From: Stieleria varia | Lineage (GTDB): Bacteria; Planctomycetota; Planctomycetia; Pirellulales; Pirellulaceae | Assembly: GCF_038443385.1 (NCBI RefSeq) | Contig: NZ_CP151726.1 | Span: 7,130,001-7,194,000, forward strand | Direction: 5' to 3' | DNA: 64,000 nucleotides | Shown: piece by piece, positions 36,044 to 45,182 of the stretch | How positions within the stretch are numbered: position 1 is the stretch's first letter | Layout of the letters: every line of letters begins with the position of its first letter | Notes under the pieces: generated by a model | Seen by the model: only the letters and a program-made list of their open reading frames with translations | What the model was told of the DNA's origin: nothing | Databases searched by the model: none | Made by a program: the position numbers and the translations under genes

Positions 36044-37360
36044 ATGTCATCTGTTGACAGTGAAAACAAAACCGAAGTCGGCAGCTACTTCATTTCCAAC
36101 TATCCGCCTTACAGCCAGTGGAAAAAGGAGCAGCTACCAGCCGTTGAAACGGCTCTGCACACCGACGCGGCAGAATCGACTCCGCTGGGGCTGTATCTGC
36201 ACATTCCATTTTGCAGAAAACGCTGCAAATTCTGCTACTTCAAGGTCTTCACGGACGTCAACGCCGCCGAAGTCCAACGGTACGTCGACGCTTTGTGCAA
36301 TGAAATCTCGCTGGTCAGCCAGTTGCCCGTGATGGGGCAGCGCCCGTTTCGCTTTGTCTATTTCGGCGGTGGCACCCCAAGCTTTCTGTCCCCCAAACAA
36401 CTGACGAAACTCGCCGACCGCCTCCGCGAACACATCACTTGGGACGGGGCCGAGGAAGTCACCTTTGAGTGTGAGCCCGGAACCTTGAGCGAAACCAAGG
36501 TCAAGACACTTCGCGATGTGATGGGAGTGACCCGACTGAGTCTCGGTGTAGAAAACTTCTCTGACGCATTGCTGGAGGAAAACGGCCGCGCCCACCTTTC
36601 CAAACAGGTCTTCAACGCTTGGGAATGGATCACCGCTGCTAACTTTCCTAACGTCAACATCGATTTGATCTCCGGCATGGTCGGCGAAACCTGGGACAAC
36701 TGGCGCGAGAACGTCCGTCGCACACTGGAGCTTTCTCCTGAAAGCGTGACGATCTACCAGATGGAGCTGCCCTTCAATACCGTCTACAGCAAAGACATCT
36801 TGGACAAGCATTCCGATAGCCCCGTCGCCGATTGGGCCACCAAACGCGCGTGGGTGGACTACGCGTTCAACGAGTTCATGGCGGCGGGTTACAGCGTCAG
36901 TAGCGCTTACACCGTCGTCAAAGATCCCAACAAAGTGAACTTCTCCTATCGAGATAACCTTTGGCTGGGCGCCGACCTGCTGGCCACCGGCATCGCCAGT
37001 TTTGGACACGCCAGCGGAGTCCACTACCAGAACATCGCCGAGCTGGAACTGTACCTCAGCACGATCGAATCCGGCAAACTGCCTCTGGGACGCGGCTTTG
37101 TCCCCACCGATCACCAGCGTCTGATCCGTGAAATGATCCTGTTGCTCAAACGCGGCTATCTCGACGTCGATCATTTTCGCAACAAGTTCGGCGTCGATAT
37201 CGTCGCGCATTGGCAAGCCGAGTGGGATCGCTATGTCAACGAAGGATGGGCGACGATCCAAGACAACACAATTCGTTTGACACGCTACGGCTTGCTGCGT
37301 GTGGATGCCATGCTGCCAGCGTTCTTTGAACCCGAACACCAAAACGTGCGATACACGTGA
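36044..37360 (+). CDS. HemN/HemW-family radical SAM protein
   Basis: The product is 438 aa. The radical SAM cluster motif is C57-x3-C61-x2-C64 in PFCRKRCKFCYF. The glycine motif YFGGGTPSFL, CEPGTL, GVENFSDALL, NVNIDLISGMVGET and a C-terminal HemN-like winged domain (DHQRLIREMILLLKRGYLD) follow. The residue after C64 is Tyr-Phe, without the extra Cys of true HemN, so HemW-like heme trafficking or another radical reaction is more likely than coproporphyrinogen oxidation. Its stop overlaps the GTG start of a GcvH-like gene by 4 nt (GTGA), implying translational coupling. Confidence 0.88.
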   Translation: MSSVDSENKTEVGSYFISNYPPYSQWKKEQLPAVETALHTDAAESTPLGLYLHIPFCRKRCKFCYFKVFTDVNAAEVQRYVDALCNEISLVSQLPVMGQRPFRFVYFGGGTPSFLSPKQLTKLADRLREHITWDGAEEVTFECEPGTLSETKVKTLRDVMGVTRLSLGVENFSDALLEENGRAHLSKQVFNAWEWITAANFPNVNIDLISGMVGETWDNWRENVRRTLELSPESVTIYQMELPFNTVYSKDILDKHSDSPVADWATKRAWVDYAFNEFMAAGYSVSSAYTVVKDPNKVNFSYRDNLWLGADLLATGIASFGHASGVHYQNIAELELYLSTIESGKLPLGRGFVPTDHQRLIREMILLLKRGYLDVDHFRNKFGVDIVAHWQAEWDRYVNEGWATIQDNTIRLTRYGLLRVDAMLPAFFEPEHQNVRYT

Positions 37361-37830
37361 GCGACGGCAACGAGTTCTCGTTCGCGATGGGCGAATTCAC
37401 GGCGACGTTCCCCAACGATCGTTCGTATGCAAAGAATCACATGTGGGCCGCCCACCAGGGCGGACTGCGATGGCGATTTGGCCTGACTCAGTACGCCGTC
37501 CGGCTGCTCCAAGACGTCTATTTCCTCGACTGGGTCGTCGAGCCGCCTCAGACGATCACCCACCGAATGCACATCGGTGCCATCGAAAGCAAGAAGGCCG
37601 AGAGTGATCTCTACGCTCCCATTGCCGGCACGTTTTCCGCGATCAATTCGCAAACCCTCGATGATCCGTCTCTGATCAACGCGGCCCCCTATGACGACGG
37701 CTGGCTGATCGAAATCGACTGCCTCGATGCCCATCCCGATGTCCTGCTGACCCCCGAGCAATACGCGGAGCACCTGATCGAAGCCTGGAAGGTCGCCCAG
37801 CGAACGATCAAGGGACAAGCCAACGAGTAG
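37357..37830 (+). CDS. Glycine cleavage H protein-like lipoyl-domain protein
   Basis: The product is 157 aa, longer than the usual 125-130 of GcvH. YAKNHMWAAHQGGLRWRFGLTQYA matches the GcvH N-terminal HxW...GxTxYA pattern. IGAIESKKAESDLYAPIAG places K80 at the lipoylation site (ESxKAxSD). The GTG start overlaps the stop of the radical SAM gene. No other glycine-cleavage genes (gcvT, gcvP) are nearby, so it may serve as a dedicated lipoyl carrier for the radical SAM partner rather than in glycine cleavage; that is inference. The GspE-like ATPase gene follows after 34 bp. Confidence 0.82.
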   Translation: MSDGNEFSFAMGEFTATFPNDRSYAKNHMWAAHQGGLRWRFGLTQYAVRLLQDVYFLDWVVEPPQTITHRMHIGAIESKKAESDLYAPIAGTFSAINSQTLDDPSLINAAPYDDGWLIEIDCLDAHPDVLLTPEQYAEHLIEAWKVAQRTIKGQANE

Positions 37831-37864
37831 CCCACGAGCCGGACCTCATCGATACCTACGCCCC

Positions 37865-39109
37865 ATGAAGAATGCCAAGACCCTCGCCAAATCCATCACC
37901 ACCTGGGAAGCGGACAAGGAGCAGGAAGAAAAACAACCCGATCGCGCGTCCAAGGACAACGTCGAGTTCTGTAACCTGATTTTTGCCGAAGCCTACTTGC
38001 GCGGCGCATCGGACATTCACCTGGAACCGTTCGAGCAAGCCTTTCGGGCACGCGTCCGAGTCGATGGCGCGTTGCTGCAAGTCGCCGCCGGTCCGCTGGA
38101 TGACTATCCGCAGATCTCCACCCGTTTCAAAGTCATCAGTAACCTCGATATCTCCGAACGCAGGCGGCCACAGGAAGGCCGCTTGAGGATGATCATCGAA
38201 GGCCGCTCGATCGACTACCGTGTCTCCTCCGTCCCAACCCTGTTCGGCGAAAAAATCGTTTTGCGAGTCGTCGACGCGTCCGAACTACGCGGGGATCTGA
38301 CCCAACTGGGCATGTCGCAGCGAGACTCTCAACTGATGATCGAAGCCATCAGTCGCCAGTATGGCATGTGCCTGGTCACCGGCCCCACCGGATCGGGAAA
38401 AACCACGACGTTGTATTCTGCGATCTCGCGACTGAACCAACTTGATCGCAACGTGACCACGATCGAAGATCCCGTCGAGTTCAATGTCTTTGGCATCAAC
38501 CAGATCAACGTCCGCCGCGACCTCAACATGGATTTCCCGCAAGTCCTGAGGCTGTTGTTGCGGCAGGACCCTGACGTGATCCTCGTCGGCGAAATCCGCG
38601 ACGAAGAAACCGCGAACGTGTCCTTTCAAGCCGCTTTGACCGGCCACATGGTGCTCTCCACCTTGCACACCAACGACACCGTCTCCGCCGTCGCGCGACT
38701 CAAAGACATGGGGGTCGAGCCGTTCCTGATTTGTAGCGGTCTGAACGTCGTCTTGGCGCAACGCTTGACACGTCGAATTTGCGACTATTGCAAAGTCCAG
38801 ATCAACGTGACCGAACAACACTTGGCCGCGTTGCGGATTTCGGAAAAGTTTGCCGGTCAAGCTACCTTTTGCGCCGGACGCGGTTGCCCCAACTGCAACG
38901 GCAGCGGCTTCAAGGGCCGAGTGGGAATCTTTGAAGTCCTGCCGATGTCCTCGCGATTCAAAGACATGATCTTCAAAGACGCATCGATCGCCGCGTTGCG
39001 TGAACAAGCCATCAAGGAAGGCATGCGCCCGCTGCGAGTCAGCGCGCTTGCCAAAGCCGCCAAAGGCCTCATCAGTCTCGAGGAAGCCTCCCTGTTTGTC
39101 CTGGAATGA
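37865..39109 (+). CDS. GspE/PilB-type secretion ATPase
   Basis: The product is 414 aa. N2E-like domain: DNVEFCNLIFAEAYLRGASDIHLEP and RFKVISNLDISERRRPQEGR. Catalytic domain: Walker A GPTGSGKTT (173-181), Asp box TIEDPVEF, Walker B LLRQDPDVILVGEIRDEET, His box LSTLHTNDT. Zinc tetracysteine region: C306-x2-C309 ... C341-x2-C344. It lacks the long N1 domain that docks GspE/PilB to the inner-membrane partner, so the enzyme is short. It would power type II secretion or type IV pilus assembly. No gsp/pil structural genes are adjacent; a prepilin peptidase-like gene lies at 31.1 kb. It is the third gene of a tight run with the radical SAM and GcvH-like genes. Confidence 0.92.
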   Translation: MKNAKTLAKSITTWEADKEQEEKQPDRASKDNVEFCNLIFAEAYLRGASDIHLEPFEQAFRARVRVDGALLQVAAGPLDDYPQISTRFKVISNLDISERRRPQEGRLRMIIEGRSIDYRVSSVPTLFGEKIVLRVVDASELRGDLTQLGMSQRDSQLMIEAISRQYGMCLVTGPTGSGKTTTLYSAISRLNQLDRNVTTIEDPVEFNVFGINQINVRRDLNMDFPQVLRLLLRQDPDVILVGEIRDEETANVSFQAALTGHMVLSTLHTNDTVSAVARLKDMGVEPFLICSGLNVVLAQRLTRRICDYCKVQINVTEQHLAALRISEKFAGQATFCAGRGCPNCNGSGFKGRVGIFEVLPMSSRFKDMIFKDASIAALREQAIKEGMRPLRVSALAKAAKGLISLEEASLFVLE

Positions 39110-39776
39110 TCCGCGACGTGTAGGCCGGGGCACGCTATCGACTTGGAAAGTCGAAAACGAACACCACCATCCGCCCAAACACAAGCCATACGTCTTGAGC
39201 CGTAATGCGCAACTGTCACCTCCGCCACGGAACGAGACTGCTGATTTCATCGTGTTGCGCCCTGCAATGGTGAGTGGCAAGCCGCTAGTGCATCGTCCAG
39301 TCTTGGAACGTGGGTTTGATAAATGAGCCGTTTTGGCGTTAGCCACGGTTTTCGCGACTCAACCGTGGCTAACGCCAAAACGGCTAACCCCAAAATCAAG
39401 ACTGGACGATGCACTAGCCCGGGTTATGAAAAACAATCTGCATTTCCCAACGATGTCACAACTCATTGTCAAGAATCTGTTTGCGCTAAAATCAATCATC
39501 CGCATGAATCATCCGGGCTAGTGCCTTGCGGCTCACTAATCATCAGTCTCCTGCGCCGGGAGAGGTGACAGAAACTTGCAAAACGCCACAGTGCCACAAC
39601 CTCAACGTTTGAACGGTCCGGGGTTAAGCCAGTCACCGACGTTTCGTATCTATGAGCGCCCCGCCGAACTGAATTTCGTTATCATGTCGTGGTCGGTGCC
39701 AGAAGTCTGCGTACTCACCTACCACGCCGCGTTACTTGCTCCCCCTCCCTCACTCCCCTCATCCTGCCCCACCATC
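39110..39776. other. Intergenic region rich in nested inverted repeats
   Basis: No gene is recognised. The region contains the palindromes described at 39286-39523. It also has the text GAGACTGCTGATTTCATCGT (39233), related to the ends of the inverted repeat at 44666-44796, and GGCTCACTAATCATCAGTCTC near 39532. The first part of the deacetylase open frame (39576-39776) is not coding-like and precedes the likely start. Confidence 0.6.
39286..39523. repeat. Nested palindromic elements
   Basis: Outer perfect 20-bp arms TAGTGCATCGTCCAGTCTTG (39286-39305) and its complement (39397-39416) enclose an inner stem of about 25 bp (39326-39350 with 39361-39385, sharing GCCGTTTTGGCGTTAGCCAC). A second inverted pair, GCACTAGCCCGGG (39411) and ATCCGGGCTAGTGC (about 39510-39523), overlaps the right arm and encloses about 95 bp. 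No transposase is present. It resembles a non-autonomous palindromic or REP-like insertion, possibly doubling as the terminator of the ATPase operon. Confidence 0.8.
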
Positions 39777-40562
39777 ATGCCTGCTGCTCTCGCCATCTGT
39801 GCCCACCCCGATGACATCGAAATCTTGATGGGCGGAACGCTCCTGCAACTCGCCCGCCGCGGCTGGGATTTGCACTACGTCAATTTGTGCGACGGATCAC
39901 GCGGCAGCACGACCATGTCGCGTCAAGAATGCGCGGCGGTTCGATTGGAGGAAGCCAAACGGAGCTGTGAAGTCCTCGGTGCAAAGTTCTATCCGCCGAT
40001 CTACTCGGACATGGAAGCGGTCTACACGACCGAGAATCTGCAGAAGGTCACCGCGATCGTTCGAGCCTCCAAGGCCAGCATCGTTTTGACCCACTCGCCG
40101 AGTGACTACATGGAAGACCACGAGATCAGTTGCCGGCTCGCCGTCAGCGCCGCGTTCTCTCACGGCATGCCGAATCTGGAAAGCATCCCGCCGGTCGAAT
40201 CCTATTACGAACCGGTGACGGTCTACCACGCTCAACCCGTCGGCAACCGCACGCCACTGGGCGAACTGGTGGTCCCGCATTTCTACGTCGACAGCACGGA
40301 TCTGATCGAGAAAAAGATCGAAGCCCTGGCGTGTCACGCTAGTCAAAAGGAGTGGTTGGATGTCAGCCAAGGAATGGACAGCTATCTGGAAACCACACGC
40401 CAACTCAGTCGCGAAGTCGGCCGAATGAGCCGCCAGTTCGAACACGCGGAAGGCTGGCGACGGCATCTCCACTGGGGATTCTGTAACTCAGACGACGATC
40501 CGCTTCGCCTAGCACTCCGCGATGTCATCATCGAGTCCGATCCAACCGGCGCATCTGCGTGA
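39777..40562 (+). CDS. PIG-L / LmbE-family zinc deacetylase
   Basis: The product is 261 aa from ATG 39777; the longer open frame from TTG 39576 has Pro/Ser-rich non-conserved sequence. The signature AICAHPDDIEILMGGTLLQLARRG carries the zinc-binding HPDD, and SPSDYMEDHEISCRL supplies the second His. The family removes N-acetyl groups from GlcNAc-type substrates (for example bacillithiol, mycothiol or GlcNAc-PI precursors); in planctomycetes the substrate is unknown. The 3' end directly abuts the convergent symporter gene with no spacer. Confidence 0.9.
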   Translation: MPAALAICAHPDDIEILMGGTLLQLARRGWDLHYVNLCDGSRGSTTMSRQECAAVRLEEAKRSCEVLGAKFYPPIYSDMEAVYTTENLQKVTAIVRASKASIVLTHSPSDYMEDHEISCRLAVSAAFSHGMPNLESIPPVESYYEPVTVYHAQPVGNRTPLGELVVPHFYVDSTDLIEKKIEALACHASQKEWLDVSQGMDSYLETTRQLSREVGRMSRQFEHAEGWRRHLHWGFCNSDDDPLRLALRDVIIESDPTGASA

Positions 40563-42851
40563 TCATTCGATCCAGTGCAGGTAGTCGCGGATGACTGACC
40601 AGCGTGGCGTTGACGCTTCGGCTGTCTTGCCCAACACCCAGTGATCATAAAACTCCTGCGCGGTCCCGTCCTTGCGTCTCAACTCGATCCAGTGCTCCAA
40701 GAAGTCCCTCATTTTGGCGTCGTTGTTTCCGATGACATAAAAAAGCGGCAGTTGAACGTTGACGTCTCTGGGAATGACCACTTCGTACTCGGGATGCATC
40801 AATGTGAATGCGGAACCGCTCTCCGCGCTGATCAGCAACGCGTCCAACTCGGGATGTTGACCCTGAAAAAACTCTAGGTTGTTGCCGATCTCGACAATCG
40901 TGACGTCCGGCAATGCGGCTTTCAAGCGTTCCACAAATCCGCGGCTCAGGTCCACCAGCCCGATGGTCAGATCTCCGTGCTCACGTATCGCTTTGAGCGT
41001 CTTGAACTCGTGGACTCGGAAATCGGGAACCGCAAGCGCAAGGTTGACATCCAGGTAGCTTTCGGTGTGCTGCATCGCTTGAGCCCGTTCCAAGGTGCCC
41101 ACCAATCCGGACATGACGACGTCAAAGTGATCCGCTTTGAGTTGCTCGACCAAAGTCGAACGTTCAAATCGAACAAATTCAAGCTTCACCGCAATGTCTT
41201 TCGCCAACGCATGGGCCATCTCGACGTCATAGCCGACCAGGGTTCCTCGGGCGTTGAAAAACGCGAAGGGAACCTTGTCTTCGTTGTATCCCACACGCAA
41301 GACGCCGCGTCGCCGAATCCTGTCCATCAACCGCTCGCCGTCCAATAGTGGATCGGGGTTAGGGGTAGGCACCAGGATCACCTTGCTTTCGACCGCTTCA
41401 TGGAGCAGTTGCATGCGTTCGATGATCTCGGCCCGCGGCGGCGATTCTTGGACCACACCATAGAGAAAAAACTGTACGCCACCCAAGAACATTCCTCCGA
41501 TGACCGCCGTCGCCAGAACATATCGGATGCCTTTGGCCAAGTTGATTCTCAGCCTGCCGTTGAAGGCGAATACCGAGATCATGGTAAAGGCAGCCAAGTG
41601 CATGACTCCGACTGCGTCACCGAATCGTTCTCCGACCACTCCAGATACCAAATAGAGCTGGAACATGTCATGAGGCAGGTGCATCTGGTCCAACAGAAAA
41701 GGGATCGCTACGACCGGACCACCAAAGAATGCAAACAGGCCTGACCCTAGAAAACCCGGATAGTCCGACGAACGAAACGGCACACCCAAGAACCAAGCCG
41801 CAAAAGGGATGAATAGCAGACTCAGAAGTTTGCCGATGTGGGGAAAGGGATACGCCGTTCCGTACAACGCATCGACCGCGGGCGATTCGACTTCGCCAGA
41901 GATCAGATCGTCTCGTTTGAAAAGGCGTTCAGTGTTCTCGATCAACATCGGCAACACCACGATCAGCTTGCCGGTCGCAAACGCGGTCAACATCGGTTCT
42001 TTGACGACGAACAAGACCTGTCGATACGTCAGCGGTGTTACTGCGACCACCAACCCGGGCAAAACGATGAATCCCAGAAACAATGAGCCGGCGATGTACG
42101 CAACCAGATAGGCTTGCAGCCGACTGATTTCTGCCAGTGAAACCGTCCCCGCGGTGCTGGCCGCAATGGCAAAGATTCCGATCGGCGCCAAACGGGTCAC
42201 AAACCTGCTGACTCCCATCAACGCTCCGGCGGCAACGTCCAACTGTTCCAACAGCACACCTCGGCGATCGGTTCTCGCCAATGCAACGCCGCAAAAGATG
42301 CTAAAGACGACGATCGCAGGGACATGGTTGCCGGCAAGTGACTGAAAGATGTTGGACGGAACGAAATACGACATCAGGTCCGGTTTCGGCGTGGACTGGA
42401 TCATCGCCGTGCTGAAAAAAGAGCCCGACTGGATGTCTGGAAACGAAGCGGCCAAAAGCCAGATCGTGATCAGACAGATCGTCCACAGTCCGGTCAGCAC
42501 GCTCACGCCCACGATGGCCAGCCTGCGACTATTGCTGAGCGTCAGTTTCCCAAGACTGGCAATCAACGTGATCGCGATATACGGCAACACCGTCATCCGC
42601 AACAGACCGATGAACACGTCTCCGACGATCGATAGACGTCCGCAAAGTTCACCAAAGAACAAACCACAGAGAATGCCCAGGATTAAGGCAATCAGAATTT
42701 GAATGGAGACATCCATTCGCAAGAGCCACCGCGACAATCGCCCAAATCTGACGGGGACGCTCGGGTGTGTATCATCGTCAGGCAAGCGGGCTTCTCCGGT
42801 CAATCTCTTTCGCTTCTTCTTTGCGTCGATAGGGATACGAAGACAACACAA
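40563..42851 (-). CDS. Na+/dicarboxylate (SDF) symporter fused to a periplasmic solute-binding domain
   Basis: The product is 762 aa; an alternative ATG at 42716 begins MDVSIQILIALILG. Residues about 45-470 are a dicarboxylate/amino-acid:cation symporter: multiple TMs, a GNHVPAIVVFSIFCGVAL segment, and TAFATGKLIVVLPMLIEN in place of the usual serine-rich hairpin. Residues about 505-745 form an SBP_bac_3-type solute-binding domain: RRGVLRVGYNEDKVPFAFFN, GYDVEMAHALAKDIAVKLEFV, LKADHFDVVMSGL, ALLISAESGSAFTLMHPEYEVV. The fusion would tether a binding domain to a secondary transporter on the periplasmic side. The usual NMDGT-type motif is not evident, so substrate or coupling ion may differ. Confidence 0.88.
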   Translation of the reverse strand: MCCLRIPIDAKKKRKRLTGEARLPDDDTHPSVPVRFGRLSRWLLRMDVSIQILIALILGILCGLFFGELCGRLSIVGDVFIGLLRMTVLPYIAITLIASLGKLTLSNSRRLAIVGVSVLTGLWTICLITIWLLAASFPDIQSGSFFSTAMIQSTPKPDLMSYFVPSNIFQSLAGNHVPAIVVFSIFCGVALARTDRRGVLLEQLDVAAGALMGVSRFVTRLAPIGIFAIAASTAGTVSLAEISRLQAYLVAYIAGSLFLGFIVLPGLVVAVTPLTYRQVLFVVKEPMLTAFATGKLIVVLPMLIENTERLFKRDDLISGEVESPAVDALYGTAYPFPHIGKLLSLLFIPFAAWFLGVPFRSSDYPGFLGSGLFAFFGGPVVAIPFLLDQMHLPHDMFQLYLVSGVVGERFGDAVGVMHLAAFTMISVFAFNGRLRINLAKGIRYVLATAVIGGMFLGGVQFFLYGVVQESPPRAEIIERMQLLHEAVESKVILVPTPNPDPLLDGERLMDRIRRRGVLRVGYNEDKVPFAFFNARGTLVGYDVEMAHALAKDIAVKLEFVRFERSTLVEQLKADHFDVVMSGLVGTLERAQAMQHTESYLDVNLALAVPDFRVHEFKTLKAIREHGDLTIGLVDLSRGFVERLKAALPDVTIVEIGNNLEFFQGQHPELDALLISAESGSAFTLMHPEYEVVIPRDVNVQLPLFYVIGNNDAKMRDFLEHWIELRRKDGTAQEFYDHWVLGKTAEASTPRWSVIRDYLHWIE

Positions 42852-42991
42852 CCGTCGTTCCCGCCATCCGGTCGCCGATTCGCTGTTTCAGCGGAGATGC
42901 CCATGCGCTCAGGCAAGCAGGCAATCCCCCAAATACCATCGGATTGGTTTCCACCAAACGCATCAGGCTGCGAACCGGAACTCATCAGTGA

Positions 42992-44290
42992 TTATCCGTT
43001 AGCGAGTTGATAAGGGGCTCGGTATTCCTTTGTCAGCCATTTTGCCGCCTCTGGATCGCCCACCACCGTTTCACTTGCGGGGTCCCACTGGAGCTTCTTG
43101 CCCGTTCGGACGGCAATGTTACCCAAGTGGCAAACCGTGGCCGAGCGGTGACCGATGCTGATGTCCGCCGCTGGCTTGTTTCGCGTTTTGACGCAGTCCA
43201 GAAAGTCGTTGAAATGGGCAAAGTTCGCGGCGGAGTTGACGATCTTGGGGATCTCGACTTCTTTGAGCAACTCCGGCGGATCGGCGATCAAGCCGCCGCG
43301 ATAAACGAACAAGCTGCCTTTGTCGCCGACAAACTGCGTCCCCTGTGATTTGCTCGGTGCACCCGGTGTCTGTCGACAGTTCAGCACCACGCCGCTCTCG
43401 TACGTGTATCGGATGTCGGTCGAGTCGGGCGTTTCGTACCAGCCGTCGGGCTGATAGACCGCAGTGCCCTCGACGCTGATCGGCCCGCTGTCATCCATGC
43501 CCAATCCCCATTGAGCGATGTCGAGGTGGTGGGCGCCGAAGTTGGTTTGTTGCCCTCCACTGTAATCCCAAAAGAATCGGAACAAGTAGTGAACACGATT
43601 CTTGTTGTACGCTCGCTGGGGAGCGGGGCCGAGCCAACGATCAAAATCAAAACCCTCCGGCGGGGCACTGTCGGGAACCGGCATCCCGGCACGGGCGATC
43701 CAGTTCGGGCCGGGCAAAGTCACGTTCACTTCGCGGACCTTGCCGATCAAACCATTTTGAACCAATTGGACTGCCAGTTTAAATTCCAAGCCGCTGCGTT
43801 GCATGGTACCGGTTTGCACAACGCGACCGTGTTTTCGAGCGGCATCGATCATCGGGCGGCCCTCGCCGATCATCAGCGTGAGCGGTTTTTCGCAATAAAC
43901 ATCCTTGCCCGCCTGGCAGGCTTCGATTGTCATCAGTGCGTGCCATTGATCGGGAACCGTAACGACGACCGCATCGATGTCCTTGGAATCCAGCAGGCGT
44001 CGATAATCGTCCGTCATGACGGCGTCGCGCCCCGTTTCCTTTTTTAAAAAAGCTGCCGCTTCGGACAGATAGTTTGCGTCCAGGTCGCAGAACGCCTCGA
44101 TGTTTCCCAGCAGGTACTTCATGTTGTTTCTCGGCCCGCCCTGATTGCCCACGCCGATCATGCCGACCCGAACTCTCTCACTGGGTGATTCCGCCGCAAA
44201 GGTGTCGCGATAACTCTTGGCCGAAATCCCCATGAAAAGTCCGCCGATGGCAGACTGTTTCAAGAACGATCGACGTGTCGAATGTGGCAT
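42992..44290 (-). CDS. Tat-exported Gfo/Idh/MocA-family oxidoreductase
   Basis: The product is 432 aa from ATG 44290. The N-terminus has a twin-arginine signal (RRSFLKQSAIGGLFMG). The Rossmann fold VRVGMIGVGNQGG, VVTVPDQWHALMTIEA and DVYCEKPLTLMIGEGRPM (the EKP lysine) are family hallmarks. The C-terminal domain has GGQQTNFGAHHLDIAQWGLGMD, typical of the large planctomycete group of Tat-exported dehydrogenases. These probably act on sugars or cyclitols in the periplasm; the actual substrate is unknown. The longer open frame to 44491 precedes the Tat signal and is not used. Single gene, preceded by a repeat-rich region. Confidence 0.93.
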   Translation of the reverse strand: MPHSTRRSFLKQSAIGGLFMGISAKSYRDTFAAESPSERVRVGMIGVGNQGGPRNNMKYLLGNIEAFCDLDANYLSEAAAFLKKETGRDAVMTDDYRRLLDSKDIDAVVVTVPDQWHALMTIEACQAGKDVYCEKPLTLMIGEGRPMIDAARKHGRVVQTGTMQRSGLEFKLAVQLVQNGLIGKVREVNVTLPGPNWIARAGMPVPDSAPPEGFDFDRWLGPAPQRAYNKNRVHYLFRFFWDYSGGQQTNFGAHHLDIAQWGLGMDDSGPISVEGTAVYQPDGWYETPDSTDIRYTYESGVVLNCRQTPGAPSKSQGTQFVGDKGSLFVYRGGLIADPPELLKEVEIPKIVNSAANFAHFNDFLDCVKTRNKPAADISIGHRSATVCHLGNIAVRTGKKLQWDPASETVVGDPEAAKWLTKEYRAPYQLANG

Positions 44291-45182
44291 GAAGTCAACT
44301 TTCTCTGCAAGAAGCTTGTGGGGGAAGGAGCCGATACAGGATAACTCGGCATGGGGCGAAACGAAACGTGGCGAGCCCGGTTTCACCCGAAGCCGACAGA
44401 CACAGGCGGCTGCGGCGATTGGCTCTGCGGGGCAGTCCGGATGGTGGTCGCGTCGACGCCTTCGGCTTGGCTTCAAGCGAATTCGTGGCACTCATCGTGC
44501 GGCAACAAGAGGCCGCGTTCCGTGGGGCAGGTTTTCAACCTGCCAGGAGTCCTTCTAGCTCACGCCCCAATGATTTCCCCGACCGCGAAGCCGATCACAG
44601 ACGGTAGCCGTCGGTCGCGACTGCGCACCGACGGTGAGTAGAACCTCGCCCCAACGGACCCCGAAGGAGACTGCTGATTTAGTCGTGTTGCGTTGTGTCT
44701 GTGAGCCGATGGCGCTAGCCACGGGCCTCGAAGGGTTTCGTCAACACCATTAGGCCCGCGGCTAGCGCCTTGCGGCTCACTAAATCAGCAGTCTCCGAAG
44801 GTCGTCGCAGAGAACTCGTCGCAACAAACCGTCTGACGTAGGTCATGCTGTGCATGACGAAATGCGGCACCGCCATCTCCACGCTTGGCCGTCTTGATTC
44901 GTTGTAACTTCCAGCACAGCCGCGTTTCAATGGACCAGCGGCATAAAGCCCAGCTTGCCCTAGCGGAACCGCGTTGTGACAAAGAACAGACAGCAAGGGC
45001 AAAAAAATGTGTGGGCAAAAAAATATCGGACCAGAATGAGCACTTTGTTGCTGGTGAAATCGCTCCCTCACGTCGATCAAGCCCTGCTACGACGCACTCT
45101 TCGCTGCCGCGCACACCGATTCACCCAAAGCAGAACGCTCTATTACCCCAGCAAAGTGCTCTGTCCCTATCAGATGCGTTGA
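44291..45182. other. Repeat-rich intergenic region
   Basis: No gene is supported. Contents from left: palindrome GGCAGGTTTTCAACCTGCC at 44524-44543; a segment at about 44563-44662 (GCGAAG..GGTAGCCGTCGGTCGCGA..GCACCGACGGT..AGAACCTCGCCCC) repeated at 45727-45825; the 131-bp inverted repeat at 44666-44796; then about 380 bp of unrecognised sequence ending with GCAAAGTGCTCTGTCCC at 45153, which echoes the ends of the repeats at 55027, 57943 and 59813. Confidence 0.6.
44666..44796. repeat. 131-bp palindromic element
   Basis: Ends GGAGACTGCTGATTTA and TAAATCAGCAGTCTCC are perfect 16-bp inverted repeats. Inside, GAGCCGATGGCGCTAGCC..GGGCCT pairs with AGGCCCGCGGCTAGCGCC..GGCTC. It encodes no protein. 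It is related in sequence to pieces at 30740-30800, 39233 and 39532, and behaves like a small MITE or REP composite. Confidence 0.8.

Noticed and set aside
36134..37342. 402-codon minus-strand frame over the radical SAM gene
   Set aside because: Antisense shadow of a gene with clear catalytic motifs; its own translation has no recognisable features.
38285..39346. 353-codon minus-strand frame over the GspE-like gene
   Set aside because: Antisense shadow; the plus strand carries all Walker and zinc motifs.
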